Made by a program: the position numbers and the translations under genes. Below are positions 44,360 through 52,994 of a DNA stretch of 64,000 nucleotides, one piece after another (position 1 is the first letter of the stretch; each line of letters begins with the position of its first letter). The stretch comes from Tissierellia bacterium (GTDB taxonomy: Bacteria > Bacillota > Clostridia > Tissierellales > Peptoniphilaceae): the NCBI GenBank assembly GCA_030535395.1, contig JAUNLK010000007.1:19759-83758 (forward strand), in the 5' to 3' direction. The notes below the pieces were generated by a model. That model was not told where the DNA came from and searched no databases. It saw only the letters and a program-made list of their open reading frames with translations.

Positions 44360-45354
44360 GGCTGCTTCCCCTTTTCTTCCCCCTTGGCCTCCTCCGCCTT
44401 GTCGTGGCGCTCGTAGGCGTCGATGATCCGCTGCACCAGGGGGTGGCGGACGATGTCATTGCGGCCCAGGCGCACAATGTCGATCCCCCGGACCCCCTTG
44501 AGGATCTTGAGGACGGTCTTGAGCCCCGACTGCTTTCCCCTGGGGAGGTCGATTTGGGTGATGTCCCCGGTGATAATGGTCTTGGAGCCGTAGCCCAGGC
44601 GGGTGAGGAACATCTTCATCTGCTCATTGGTGGTGTTTTGGGCCTCGTCCAAAATCACATAGGCATTGTCCAGGGTGCGGCCCCGCATATAGGCCAGGGG
44701 GGCCACCTCGATCATGCCCTTTTCCAGGTACTTGCCGTAGCTCTCCTGTCCCAGCATTTCAAAGAGGGCGTCGTAGAGGGGCCTCAGATAGGGGTCCACC
44801 TTCATCTGCAAATCCCCGGGGAGAAAGCCCAGGCTCTCTCCCGCCTCCACCGCAGGACGGGTGAGGATGATGCGGCTCACTTCCTTCTCCTTGAAGGCCT
44901 TCACCGCATTGGCCATGGCAATGTAGGTCTTCCCCGTCCCCGCGGGACCAATGCCAAAGACCACATCGTGACTTCTGATGCTGTCCAGATACCTTTTTTG
45001 GCCCAAAGTCTTCGGCCGTATGGGTCTGCCCGCCTCGGTGTAGACGATGACATCGTTGAGCAGATCCACAAAGGAATCGGTGATGCCGCTTTTTACCAAA
45101 TCAATGGTGTAGCCCACATCCCTGGGTTCCAGTCGCTTCTGCCGCTGAATGGCCTCCATCAAATTGCCAATCACCAAGTGGGCATCCCTTACATTTTGCT
45201 CATTGCCCGAGACCACCAGAGTGGGCTCTCGGAAGGAGAGAGAGACGGAAAAGGCCTCTTCAATCTGCTTCACATTCTCATCCAAACGACCGAAGAGCTC
45301 CGCTTGTTGTCTGCTTCCCTCAAGTTCAATGGCTTGCTCTACCCTTTGTTCCAA
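44356..45354 (-). CDS. phoH: PhoH family ATPase
   Basis: This 332-residue protein has an N-terminal KH-like part (about 25-110) and a PhoH P-loop domain with GPAGTGKTYIA and VILDEAQN. PhoH-like proteins are ATPases linked to RNA turnover and ribosome maturation, often beside ybeY. The start is TTG 45354, with AAGGAG 10 bp upstream. The ending is rich in Lys and Glu (AEEAKGEEKGK). Confidence 0.93.
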   Translation of the reverse strand: MEQRVEQAIELEGSRQQAELFGRLDENVKQIEEAFSVSLSFREPTLVVSGNEQNVRDAHLVIGNLMEAIQRQKRLEPRDVGYTIDLVKSGITDSFVDLLNDVIVYTEAGRPIRPKTLGQKRYLDSIRSHDVVFGIGPAGTGKTYIAMANAVKAFKEKEVSRIILTRPAVEAGESLGFLPGDLQMKVDPYLRPLYDALFEMLGQESYGKYLEKGMIEVAPLAYMRGRTLDNAYVILDEAQNTTNEQMKMFLTRLGYGSKTIITGDITQIDLPRGKQSGLKTVLKILKGVRGIDIVRLGRNDIVRHPLVQRIIDAYERHDKAEEAKGEEKGKQP

Positions 45355-45389
45355 AAATTCACAACTCCTTTATCCCATCTGACGGGGCC

Positions 45390-45854
45390 CTATCTCCTGC
45401 GGCCCCGTTCCCTCTCGTGGACCTTGGGCCGGGAGAGGATGACATCCATAATGAGCCCCTCTCGAATGGCGGAGGACCAGGGGTTTTCCCCGGCGGCCTC
45501 CTCCTGGGCCACTTCCTCTTCCAGGACTTCTTGGAAGAAGCCCCCCTCCGCCTCCAGGGCATACTCCTGATCCTGCTCTCTCAAAAGCTGGGCCGCCTCC
45601 ACAGTGGAGAGGGGCTGAGCCTTCTGCTTCCCCTCCCCTGCCTGGGGGAGGGCCTTCTTGGACTTTTTCTGACTCCTCCGCTTTTTAATACTGCTCTTCA
45701 GCTGCTGGCTCTCCGGATGGGAGAGCTTTTTGTCCCTCTGGGGGCTCCTCTGAGGAGCTCTGGATTTTGGATTCCTCTTTCCCCTTTTGGCCGTGGCGTT
45801 GAAAATCACCACCGCAATGCCCAGGAGGTAGAGGAGACTCAGTGCCCCACTCAT
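45390..45854 (-). CDS. Hypothetical protein, one membrane segment, basic linker
   Basis: I do not recognise this 154-residue protein. It has one N-terminal membrane segment (about 5-22), a highly basic region ([15 protein letters not shown] and more) to about residue 75, an acidic helix, and the end [21 protein letters not shown]. Similar short C-terminal ends (a hydrophobic stretch then L-x-x-P-K) occur in small proteins near floA in other Firmicutes; this comparison is from memory. The place is where yqfB, yqfC or yqfD would stand. It overlaps the floA stop by 4 bp. Confidence 0.7.
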   Translation of the reverse strand: MSGALSLLYLLGIAVVIFNATAKRGKRNPKSRAPQRSPQRDKKLSHPESQQLKSSIKKRRSQKKSKKALPQAGEGKQKAQPLSTVEAAQLLREQDQEYALEAEGGFFQEVLEEEVAQEEAAGENPWSSAIREGLIMDVILSRPKVHERERGRRR

Positions 45855-46846
45855 TGACTCAACTGCTTAGGATCCGTGGAACCCTGGGCAATGGAGTGGC
45901 GCATTTGGGTGTCGCTCTTTAAATTTTCCAAGTCGTAGTAGTCCAGGGCCTTGAGATTGCCCTCTTTGAGGGCCTGGGCCAGTGCCAGGGGCACCTGGGA
46001 CTCGGCCTCCACCACTTTGGCCCTCATGGCCTCCACTTCCGCCTTCATCTCCTGCTCCCGAGCCAGAGCCATGGCCCTCCGCTCCGAGGCCTTGGCCTCG
46101 GCGATGCGCTTGTCGGCCTCCGCCTGGTCGGTCTGGAGGCGGGCCCCGATGTTTCGGGCCACGTCCACATCGGCGATGTCGATGGAGAGAATTTCATAGG
46201 CGGTGCCGGAGTCCAGGCCCTTGTCCAGGACCACTTTGGAGATGCTGTCGGGATTTTCCAGTACCGACTTATAGCTCTTGGAGGAGCCCACGGTGGTGAC
46301 AATCCCCTCCCCCACTCGGGCGATGATGGTCTCCTCCCCGGCGCCCCCCACCAGGCGCTCAATATTGGCCCGGACGGTGACTTTGGCCTTGACCACCACT
46401 TCAATGCCGTCCTGGGCCACTGCGGAAATATTGGGGGTTTCGATGACCTTGGGGTTTACGGATACCTGCACGGCCTCCAGGACATTTCGCCCGGCCAGAT
46501 CAATGGCGGCGGCCCGCTCGAAGTCCAGGGGGATCTCCGCCCGCTGGGCGGCAATGAGGGCATCCACCAGGGTGTTGACATTCCCCCCGGCGAGATAGTG
46601 GCCCTCCAAGTCCCCCACCCGGATGTCCATGCCGGCCTTGGTGGCCTTGATCATGGGGTTTACAATTTTACCGGGGCGCACCCTCCTCAGGCGCATGCCA
46701 ATGAGGTCCGAGAGCTTCATCTTTACGCCACTGAAAAAGGCCGTCACCCACAGGCCCACGGGGACGAAGCTGAAAAACACAATGAGGAGGACCAGTATTG
46801 CAATGCCCCCCAAGCCGCCGACGATCATTCCTGCAAAATTACCCAT
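45851..46846 (-). CDS. floA: Flotillin-like protein FloA
   Basis: This 331-residue membrane protein organises membrane microdomains. It has an N-terminal membrane segment (about 8-30), a SPFH/PHB-like domain (to about 210) and a coiled-coil tail rich in Ala, Glu and Arg ([20 protein letters not shown], in part), ending in Gln-rich sequence. It is preceded by nfeD, the usual partner. Confidence 0.95.
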   Translation of the reverse strand: MGNFAGMIVGGLGGIAILVLLIVFFSFVPVGLWVTAFFSGVKMKLSDLIGMRLRRVRPGKIVNPMIKATKAGMDIRVGDLEGHYLAGGNVNTLVDALIAAQRAEIPLDFERAAAIDLAGRNVLEAVQVSVNPKVIETPNISAVAQDGIEVVVKAKVTVRANIERLVGGAGEETIIARVGEGIVTTVGSSKSYKSVLENPDSISKVVLDKGLDSGTAYEILSIDIADVDVARNIGARLQTDQAEADKRIAEAKASERRAMALAREQEMKAEVEAMRAKVVEAESQVPLALAQALKEGNLKALDYYDLENLKSDTQMRHSIAQGSTDPKQLSQ

Positions 46847-46856
46847 GAAATACCTC

Positions 46857-47555
46857 CTAGGGTTCCCGTATTTCTTCCACGTAAATATTGCTGCCTTGGA
46901 GCTTCACCACTTGGATCTTTCGCCCCTGTTGAATGTGGCTGCCCCCCGTCATGACGCTGTAGAGCTCCCCGTCAAAGATGCCATTGCCCGAGGGACGCAG
47001 GGGGGAGGCGGCCACCCCCACATCCCCCACGGAGAGGGGAAACTCTCGAATGGCGGGCCGGGGAGGCTCCCCCATGAGGTTTTGGATGTAGTGGGCCGCC
47101 AGATCATTTTGAACCAAATAGCGAATGGATGCCGCAGAGAGGGCCGAGGCCACCACCAGGGAGACGGCGGAGGCCAGGGGGCTCTCCACGGAAAAGAAGA
47201 GCCCCGCCACCACGGCAATGATGCCGGAGGTGCCCATGAGGCCAAAGCCCGGTGCCAGGGCCTCCAGGACCAAAAGCACAATGCCCAGGAGGAAGACCCC
47301 CAGTAGGAGGAGGCTCCCCGTCCCCGTGGCCAGGGCCCCCAAAAAGTAGAGGCCAAAGGCCACTATGGACAGAAGGGAGAGCCCCCTCATATTCCGGGAG
47401 AACAGGCCCAAGACCAAACTCACCACCCCCACAATGACCAGGCCCCCCGCCACCACGGGGTGGGCCAAAAAGCCCACTCCGTACACCAGCCCCTCCGGCA
47501 GTGTGAGGAGGCCCAGCTTGGGTAAAATGGGGATATTTTTCAACAATTCAACCAC
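46857..47555 (-). CDS. nfeD: NfeD family membrane protein
   Basis: This 232-residue short NfeD protein has four to five hydrophobic segments (about 25-140) and a C-terminal OB-like soluble domain (about 160-232). It lacks the ClpP-like protease part of long NfeD. NfeD proteins pair with flotillins, here FloA. The GTG start at 47555 has only a weak site (AAGGCG). It is the first gene of the macro-operon; a clear promoter was not found in the short gap after the yqeY terminator. Confidence 0.88.
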   Translation of the reverse strand: MVELLKNIPILPKLGLLTLPEGLVYGVGFLAHPVVAGGLVIVGVVSLVLGLFSRNMRGLSLLSIVAFGLYFLGALATGTGSLLLLGVFLLGIVLLVLEALAPGFGLMGTSGIIAVVAGLFFSVESPLASAVSLVVASALSAASIRYLVQNDLAAHYIQNLMGEPPRPAIREFPLSVGDVGVAASPLRPSGNGIFDGELYSVMTGGSHIQQGRKIQVVKLQGSNIYVEEIREP

Positions 47556-47604
47556 CGCCTTACACCCTATATGTACCCCAAAGACGGGTCATTGTTTGCA
47601 TTTG

Positions 47605-47636
47605 AAGAAAAACCCGGAGAATCATCTCCGGGTTTA
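47605..47636 (-). terminator. Terminator of rpsU-yqeY
   Basis: Stem AAACCCGGAGA/TCTCCGGGTTT with loop TGAT, then T residues and CTTC. Confidence 0.92.
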
Positions 47637-48080
47637 ACCTTGGAACAACCGGGTGGCTATCTCATTGACGCGCTTTCCGTCGGCGCGTCCCTGCACCTTG
47701 GGCATGACCTCTTTCATCAGAAGACCAAATTGCTTCTTTTCGGTAATTTGGTGCTCTTCCATGACTCCCCGAACAATCTCCGTCAGTTCTTCGTCCGACA
47801 ATTGCTCCGGCAGGTAGACTTCCAGGATTTTGATTTCCCCTTCCGTCTTTTCAATGAGATCATCCCGTCCGCCCTTCTTGAATTCTTCAATACTGGCGCG
47901 ACGTTCCTTTATCTGTTTTTGTAATATGGATTGGACCTCTTCATCGGAAAGCTCCACCCGTTCGTCCACCTCCTTTTGCTTGATGGCGGCACGAACCATG
48001 GTGATGGTGTCCTTGCGAAGTTTGTCCTTTTCCTTCATCGCAGTCTTGAGATCCTGCATCAGTGTATCTTTCAGCGACAC
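47634..48080 (-). CDS. yqeY: GatB/YqeY domain protein
   Basis: This 148-residue helical protein is related to the tRNA-binding tail of GatB. The start VSLKDTLMQDLKTAMKEKDK fixes the frame at GTG 48080, with GAGGGTGG upstream; a longer reading goes through the end of rpsU. Its exact role is unknown. The rpsU-yqeY order is standard in Firmicutes. Confidence 0.93.
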   Translation of the reverse strand: MSLKDTLMQDLKTAMKEKDKLRKDTITMVRAAIKQKEVDERVELSDEEVQSILQKQIKERRASIEEFKKGGRDDLIEKTEGEIKILEVYLPEQLSDEELTEIVRGVMEEHQITEKKQFGLLMKEVMPKVQGRADGKRVNEIATRLFQG

Positions 48081-48093
48081 AAGTCCACCCTCT

Positions 48094-48273
48094 TTAGTAT
48101 TTGCGCTTCTTTCTCCGAGCTTCTTCGGATTTCTTCTTTCTGCGTACGCTGGGCTTTTCATAGTGCTCACGCTTGCGTACTTCTTTGAGAATTCCACTGG
48201 TGGCCGTTTGTCGTTTGAACCGTTTCAGAGCGGACTCCAACGATTCGTTTTCTCCGACGCGAATTTCCGTCAT
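48094..48273 (-). CDS. rpsU: 30S ribosomal protein S21
   Basis: This 59-residue basic protein starts [19 protein letters not shown] and ends KKRKY, with AGGAGG a few bases upstream. S21 joins the platform late and helps initiation. It begins 14 bp before yqeY and has its own strong promoter in front. Confidence 0.96.
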   Translation of the reverse strand: MTEIRVGENESLESALKRFKRQTATSGILKEVRKREHYEKPSVRRKKKSEEARRKKRKY

Positions 48274-48338
48274 TGTTTCCCCTCCTCCCTGTGAGAGAAA
48301 TAGTCCTCGAATGATATTCTCAGACTACATACTGGATA

Positions 48339-48367
48339 ATTATACACGTTTTCGCGGAGATTTTCAA
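48339..48367 (-). promoter_or_regulatory. Strong promoter of rpsU-yqeY
   Basis: The -35 TTGAAA (48367-48362) and -10 TATAAT (48344-48339) are exactly 17 bp apart. It follows the hit gene with no terminator between. Confidence 0.93.
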
Positions 48368-48370
48368 GCA

Positions 48371-48706
48371 TCAACCCGGGGGCCATGTCATGGAACGGCC
48401 GCCCAAAACGTGGAAGTGAAGGTGGGGCACCGACTGTCCCCCCTCCTCCCCAATATTGGTGACCACTCGGTATCCCTCCAGGCCCTCTCTTTGGGCCAGG
48501 TCCCGAATGACTGCCAAGATGTGGCCCAGGAGGGCCTCCTGATCCTCCCTAAATTCCGCTAGAGAGGGGATGTGTTCCTTGGGGATGACCAGAAAGTGAG
48601 TGGGCGCCTGGGGGGAGAGATCTCGAAAGGCGACGCACTGGGGGTCTTCGTAGAGTTTGTCCGATGGCACATCGCCTGCGCCGATGGCACAAAAAATACA
48701 GTCCAT
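48371..48706 (-). CDS. HIT family nucleotide-binding protein
   Basis: This 111-residue histidine-triad protein has the motif HLHFH (95, 97, 99). HIT (Hint-type) proteins hydrolyse AMP-linked substrates such as adenosine phosphoramidates. The cysteine pair CIFC at the start is a common Hint feature. It is 4 bp after mtaB and ends the dnaJ transcription unit. Confidence 0.93.
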   Translation of the reverse strand: MDCIFCAIGAGDVPSDKLYEDPQCVAFRDLSPQAPTHFLVIPKEHIPSLAEFREDQEALLGHILAVIRDLAQREGLEGYRVVTNIGEEGGQSVPHLHFHVLGGRSMTWPPG

Positions 48707-48710
48707 AATT

Positions 48711-50057
48711 TTACCTCCCTGAAAACTCAGTGGCCAGTAACCCCTCCAGGAGCTCCTCGGAGGATGCTGCCACTTGTTTTTCTATTGTAACACAGAGGAT
48801 TTCATTGTGACGGTCCTCTTCCAGGGGGATGCGCACCCTGAGGTAGTTGGGGGTGTAGCCGTAGCCGTAGCTGCCGTCCCACTCCTCCACCAAAACGGGG
48901 ACCTCGAGGCCCAAAAGCTCCCTCCCGGCCTCCCGGGCCATGGCCCGGGCCACTTTTTCCAGCTGGTGGACCCGGTCCTTTTTCACATCCCCGGGGATCT
49001 GATCCTTCCGCTGGGCTGCGGGAGTCCCTTCCCGGGGGGAGTAGGGGAAGATGTGGATCCGGTGAAAGCCAATGGAGCGGACAAATTCCTCAGTCTCCTC
49101 AAATTCCTCCTCCGTCTCTCCGGGAAAGCCCACAATGATGTCGGTGGTGATGCCGGGGTGGGCATAGTGGCGGCGAATCCGCGCCACCGTCTCCCGGTAC
49201 TCCTCCTTGGTGTACTTCCGGTTCATCTCCCGGAGGACTTTCTCCGAGCCACTTTGAAGGGAGAGGTGGAAGTGGGGCATGAAGGCGGGAATCTTAGAGA
49301 GGCGCTCCATAAATTCCTCCGTCATGGTCATGGGCTCCACGGAGGAGAGGCGAATCCGCTCCACCCCCGTCTCCCCCAGGGCCTCCAAGAGGTCGATGAG
49401 CTGGGGCCCCTCGCCTGCCTCTTTGCCATAGCTTCCCACGTGGATGCCGGTGACCACAATTTCCCTAAAGCCCCCCTCCATGAGTTTTTTGGCCTCCGCC
49501 ACGGCCTCCTCCAAGTCCCGGGAGCGAATGAAGCCCCGGGCATAGGGGATGATGCAGTAGGAGCAGTACTGATTGCAGCCATCCTGAACCTTTAAGTAGG
49601 CCCGGGTTCGCTCCTGGGTGTTGGTGACGGACATGGATTCAAAGAGCTCCCCCTGCCGGTGGGCCTCAATGGCATGCTCCTGCTCCTCTCCCCGGATTAG
49701 CCCCTGAACTGCGGGGACGAAGGCCCCTCGGTCCTTGGTGCCCACCAAAAGGTCCACTTCCTCCATGGCCTCCAGCTCCTCGGGGTGGGTCTGGACATAG
49801 CAGCCCGCCACGCAGACCTTGGCCCGGGGGTGCTCCTTCTTCATCCGGCGAATCACCTGGCGGCTCTTTCGGTCGCTCATATTGGTGACGGTGCAGGTGT
49901 TGATGAGGATGAGATCGGCGGAGTCCTCCCCCTCCGTCCACGGGGAGAAGCCCTCGGCCATGAGGGCCTCCTCCAGGGCCTCCGTCTCGTATTGATTGAC
50001 CTTGCATCCCAGAGTGTAGGAGGCAAAGCGCAAGGGTCTTTCACCGTAATCTGTCAT
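48711..50057 (-). CDS. mtaB: tRNA t6A37 methylthiotransferase MtaB
   Basis: This 448-residue radical-SAM enzyme converts t6A to ms2t6A at position 37 of some tRNAs. It has an N-terminal UPF0004 domain with three cluster cysteines (TLGCKVNQYE, NTCTVT, AGCYVQ), a radical-SAM site CNQYCSYC, and a C-terminal TRAM domain. Its position next to prmA, rsmE and dnaJ is typical of Firmicutes. It overlaps rsmE (ATGA). Confidence 0.95.
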   Translation of the reverse strand: MTDYGERPLRFASYTLGCKVNQYETEALEEALMAEGFSPWTEGEDSADLILINTCTVTNMSDRKSRQVIRRMKKEHPRAKVCVAGCYVQTHPEELEAMEEVDLLVGTKDRGAFVPAVQGLIRGEEQEHAIEAHRQGELFESMSVTNTQERTRAYLKVQDGCNQYCSYCIIPYARGFIRSRDLEEAVAEAKKLMEGGFREIVVTGIHVGSYGKEAGEGPQLIDLLEALGETGVERIRLSSVEPMTMTEEFMERLSKIPAFMPHFHLSLQSGSEKVLREMNRKYTKEEYRETVARIRRHYAHPGITTDIIVGFPGETEEEFEETEEFVRSIGFHRIHIFPYSPREGTPAAQRKDQIPGDVKKDRVHQLEKVARAMAREAGRELLGLEVPVLVEEWDGSYGYGYTPNYLRVRIPLEEDRHNEILCVTIEKQVAASSEELLEGLLATEFSGR

Positions 50058-50770
50058 TCTTCCTCTCTTTCCAAACTGCGGCGAAGGGTGAAGGCGGCCA
50101 CCAACGCCGCCGTCTCCGCCCTGAGTATATGGGGGCCCAGGTCCACGCTGATTGCCCCAGCGGCCAAAATTTCCTCGGCCTCCTGGGGGTGAAAGCCTCC
50201 CTCGGGGCCCACCAGCAGGGCCACTTCCGGGGAGAGATTTCCCTCCAGGGCCTTCAAAATGGGCCGGGACTTCTCCCGCTCATTGCAAAAGATCAGGGGC
50301 ATCTGGTCGGCCATTTGGGCCAAAAACTCCGTGAGGCCCACGGGGGGATGAATGGTGGGAATCTCCAGGCGATTGGACTGCTTGGCCGCCTCCTCCGCCA
50401 CCTTCTGGAGCTTCTCCACTTTCTTGTCCTCTTTCCCCTGGAAATTGGCCACGGAGTATCTGAGATTTAACAGGTGAAACTCATCCACCCCCACCTCGGT
50501 GCCGTGCTGGATGATGGCATCCAGGGTGGTGCCCTTCACAAGACCCAGGGCCAAGTGGAGCCTGCCTTTGGGGGGAAGATCGGGGAGGGTGCTTTCAATG
50601 CGCACCCCCTCTTCCGCCACCGCGGCGAGAAAGGCCCGCCCCTGGGCCACAATTCTCAGCTCGTCCCCCTCTCTTGCCCGGAGGACCCGCTGGAGGTGCC
50701 GCTGGTCCTCCCTAGAGAGGTCCACCACTTCCCCCACCTCGGGGATTTTCTCCACAAAAAACTGCCTCAT
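50054..50770 (-). CDS. rsmE: 16S rRNA (uracil-1498-N3)-methyltransferase
   Basis: This 238-residue SPOUT-class enzyme methylates U1498 in 16S rRNA. It has an N-terminal PUA-like domain, and a SPOUT knot with LLVGPEGGF and LGPHILRAETA. The start overlaps the prmA stop (ATGA). It completes the prmA-rsmE-mtaB group of translation modifiers behind dnaJ. Confidence 0.94.
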   Translation of the reverse strand: MRQFFVEKIPEVGEVVDLSREDQRHLQRVLRAREGDELRIVAQGRAFLAAVAEEGVRIESTLPDLPPKGRLHLALGLVKGTTLDAIIQHGTEVGVDEFHLLNLRYSVANFQGKEDKKVEKLQKVAEEAAKQSNRLEIPTIHPPVGLTEFLAQMADQMPLIFCNEREKSRPILKALEGNLSPEVALLVGPEGGFHPQEAEEILAAGAISVDLGPHILRAETAALVAAFTLRRSLEREEE

Positions 50771-51672
50771 GGCTTCACGCCCTGAACCACGGACCAGTCC
50801 CCCCTCGACTCCGAGGTGATGTCCTCAAAGCCCAGGGATTTCAGCCCCTCCACCACCATGGCCTCCTTCTCCGTGAGAATCCCCGAGGCGATGAAGGTGC
50901 CCCCGGGGAGGAGGACCCGGTCCAGGTCCTCCAGCATGGACACAATGAGCTCCGCAAAGAGATTGCTCACCACCACATGGGCCCCCGGGGGCAGTTCTCT
51001 CATGAGGTCCCCCTTGGCCGCAGTGAAGATGTGGCTCACCCCATTGCGCTCAGCATTGTCCCGGGCGGAGGTGATGCTCAGAGGGTCAATGTCCACTCCC
51101 CGGACCTCCCGGGCCCCCAAGAGGGCCGCCAGTATGCCCAAAATGCCGCTGCCGGTGCCAATGTCATAGACCACATCCTCTGCCCGCACCACCTCTGCCA
51201 GCCGCTCCATACACAGGAGGGTGGTGTTGTGGGTGCCGGAGCCAAAGGCCATGCCCGGGTCCATAATGAGGACGGTCTCCCCCTCTCTGGGGCTGTAGTC
51301 CTCCCAGCTGGGGACCACGGTGATCTTTTCATTGACGGCAATGGGGGAGAAGGCCTCCTTCCAGCTATTGGCCCAGTCGGCCTCGGGGATCACCGTCTTT
51401 TTCAGCTCAAACTTCCCCGCAAGGTCTTCCAGAAGGGGCTTGTAGTCCTCCGCCACATCCTCGGTGTAGTAGATCCGGAGGATGAAGTGCTCCTCATCGG
51501 TGGCCACCAGGTCCTCGCCGAGATAGTCCCAGCTGATGTCGCTCTTTCGAATCTCATCCAGGGCCCGAGTGGACACCTCCTCAAAGACATAGATGCCGTG
51601 ACGGGCCAGGAGCCCCTCCAGGGTGTTCCGCTCCCCCTCCAGTCCTCGAATATCCAGTTGCAAGTAGTCCAT
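50767..51672 (-). CDS. prmA: Ribosomal protein L11 methyltransferase
   Basis: This 301-residue SAM enzyme methylates L11. The SAM motif is YDIGTGSGILGILAALLG, with MDPGMAFGSGTHNTT just before and NLFAEL later. An N-terminal substrate-binding part of about 90 residues precedes it. It lies 29 bp after dnaJ. Confidence 0.94.
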   Translation of the reverse strand: MDYLQLDIRGLEGERNTLEGLLARHGIYVFEEVSTRALDEIRKSDISWDYLGEDLVATDEEHFILRIYYTEDVAEDYKPLLEDLAGKFELKKTVIPEADWANSWKEAFSPIAVNEKITVVPSWEDYSPREGETVLIMDPGMAFGSGTHNTTLLCMERLAEVVRAEDVVYDIGTGSGILGILAALLGAREVRGVDIDPLSITSARDNAERNGVSHIFTAAKGDLMRELPPGAHVVVSNLFAELIVSMLEDLDRVLLPGGTFIASGILTEKEAMVVEGLKSLGFEDITSESRGDWSVVQGVKP

Positions 51673-51701
51673 CTCAGGCCATCCCCTCTCTCATTTCCAT
51701 A

Positions 51702-52844
51702 TCAGTCAAAGAAGTCCTTGAGTTTTTCGAAAAAGCCCTTCTCCCGCTCCTTCATTTTGGGGCTGGAGACGTGGCGGAGCTCCTCCAAGAGCTTCTTTTC
51801 ATCGTCGCTGACCTTGTCGGGGACGAAGATGCTCACGGTGAAGTACAGATTTCCCCGGCCCTCTCTCCTCAGGCGGGGGACCCCCTGTCCCCTCAGGGAG
51901 AAGGTGTCGCCCCCCTGGGTCCCGGCGGGAATGGCGTAGTCCACAATTTTTTCCAAAGTGGGAATGCGAATATTGCCCCCCAAAACGGCATCCACATAGT
52001 GAATGGGCACATCCACAAAGAGATCCGCCCCGTCCCGCTTGAAGATCTCATCCTCAGCAATGTGGAGGTACACATAGACGGAGCCCGCTCCACCGCCGTG
52101 CTCCCCGGCGTGGCCCTCTCCCTTGAGGGAGATGACACTCCGCTCGTCCACCCCGGCGGGGATTTTCACATTGAGCTTGCGGTTTTTGGTCTCCACTCCG
52201 TGGCCATGACAGACGGAGCAGGGCTCCTCGATGATCTCCCCGGTCCCGCCGCAGACGTCACAGGGCACCACCTGGACAAAGCGTCCAAAGGCGGAGGAGG
52301 TGGTCTGACGAATTTGCCCGGTGCCGTGGCACTTCTCACAGCTGTGGACGGAGGTCCCCTCCTCGGCCCCGGTGCCGTGGCAGTGGCCACAGGTCTCGGT
52401 TCTGCGAATGGGAATCTCCTTTTCCGTGCCAAAGACCGCTTCCTTAAAGCTCAGGTTTAAATCGTAGCGAATATCGGCGCCCTTTCTGGGGGCCTTGGCC
52501 CCGGGGGAGGCGGAGTAGCCCCCGCCAAAGCCGCCGCCACTGAAGCCCCCGCCGAAGATGTCGAAGATGTCGCCGAAGATATCCCCGAAGCCCCCGGAGT
52601 AGCCCCCCTGGGCCTGGGCATTGGGGTCGATCCCCGCCTCCCCGTACATATCGTAGCGCTTCCGCTTGGTGGCATCGCTGAGGACCTCATAGGCGGTGTT
52701 CACCTCTTTGAAGCGCTGCTCCGCATCCTCATCCCCGGGGTGCAGGTCCGGGTGATACTGCTTGGCCTTTTTTCGATAGGCCTTTTTGATCTCCACATCC
52801 GTTGCAGATCGGGAGACCTCCAAAATCTCATAAAAATCTCTCAT
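51702..52844 (-). CDS. dnaJ: Chaperone protein DnaJ
   Basis: This 380-residue co-chaperone stimulates DnaK ATPase. It has the J domain with HPD (31-33), a Gly/Phe/Tyr-rich linker (about 75-115), four CxxCxGxG zinc repeats (CGHCHGTG, CEKCHGTG, CDVCGGTG, CSVCHGHG) and substrate-binding domains. A terminator separates it from dnaK. A candidate -10 (TAAAAT, about 52878-52873) may add a separate promoter. It opens the run prmA-rsmE-mtaB-hit. Confidence 0.97.
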   Translation of the reverse strand: MRDFYEILEVSRSATDVEIKKAYRKKAKQYHPDLHPGDEDAEQRFKEVNTAYEVLSDATKRKRYDMYGEAGIDPNAQAQGGYSGGFGDIFGDIFDIFGGGFSGGGFGGGYSASPGAKAPRKGADIRYDLNLSFKEAVFGTEKEIPIRRTETCGHCHGTGAEEGTSVHSCEKCHGTGQIRQTTSSAFGRFVQVVPCDVCGGTGEIIEEPCSVCHGHGVETKNRKLNVKIPAGVDERSVISLKGEGHAGEHGGGAGSVYVYLHIAEDEIFKRDGADLFVDVPIHYVDAVLGGNIRIPTLEKIVDYAIPAGTQGGDTFSLRGQGVPRLRREGRGNLYFTVSIFVPDKVSDDEKKLLEELRHVSSPKMKEREKGFFEKLKDFFD

Positions 52845-52951
52845 TCACTCGCCCCTTTGATTCAAATAGTGTTATTTTATCCCAACGGATCCACTTTGAA
52901 AAGACCGCCGCCCCGGACTGAGGCTGAATCCTCGCCCATGGCCTCCACGTG

Positions 52952-52979
52952 AAAAAAGGCAGGCCCCTGGGACCTGCCT
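52952..52979 (-). terminator. Terminator between dnaK and dnaJ
   Basis: Stem AGGCAGG/CCTGCCT plus inner CC/GG, followed by six T residues on the minus strand. Confidence 0.85.
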
Positions 52980-52994
52980 CAATCACTGAGCTTG

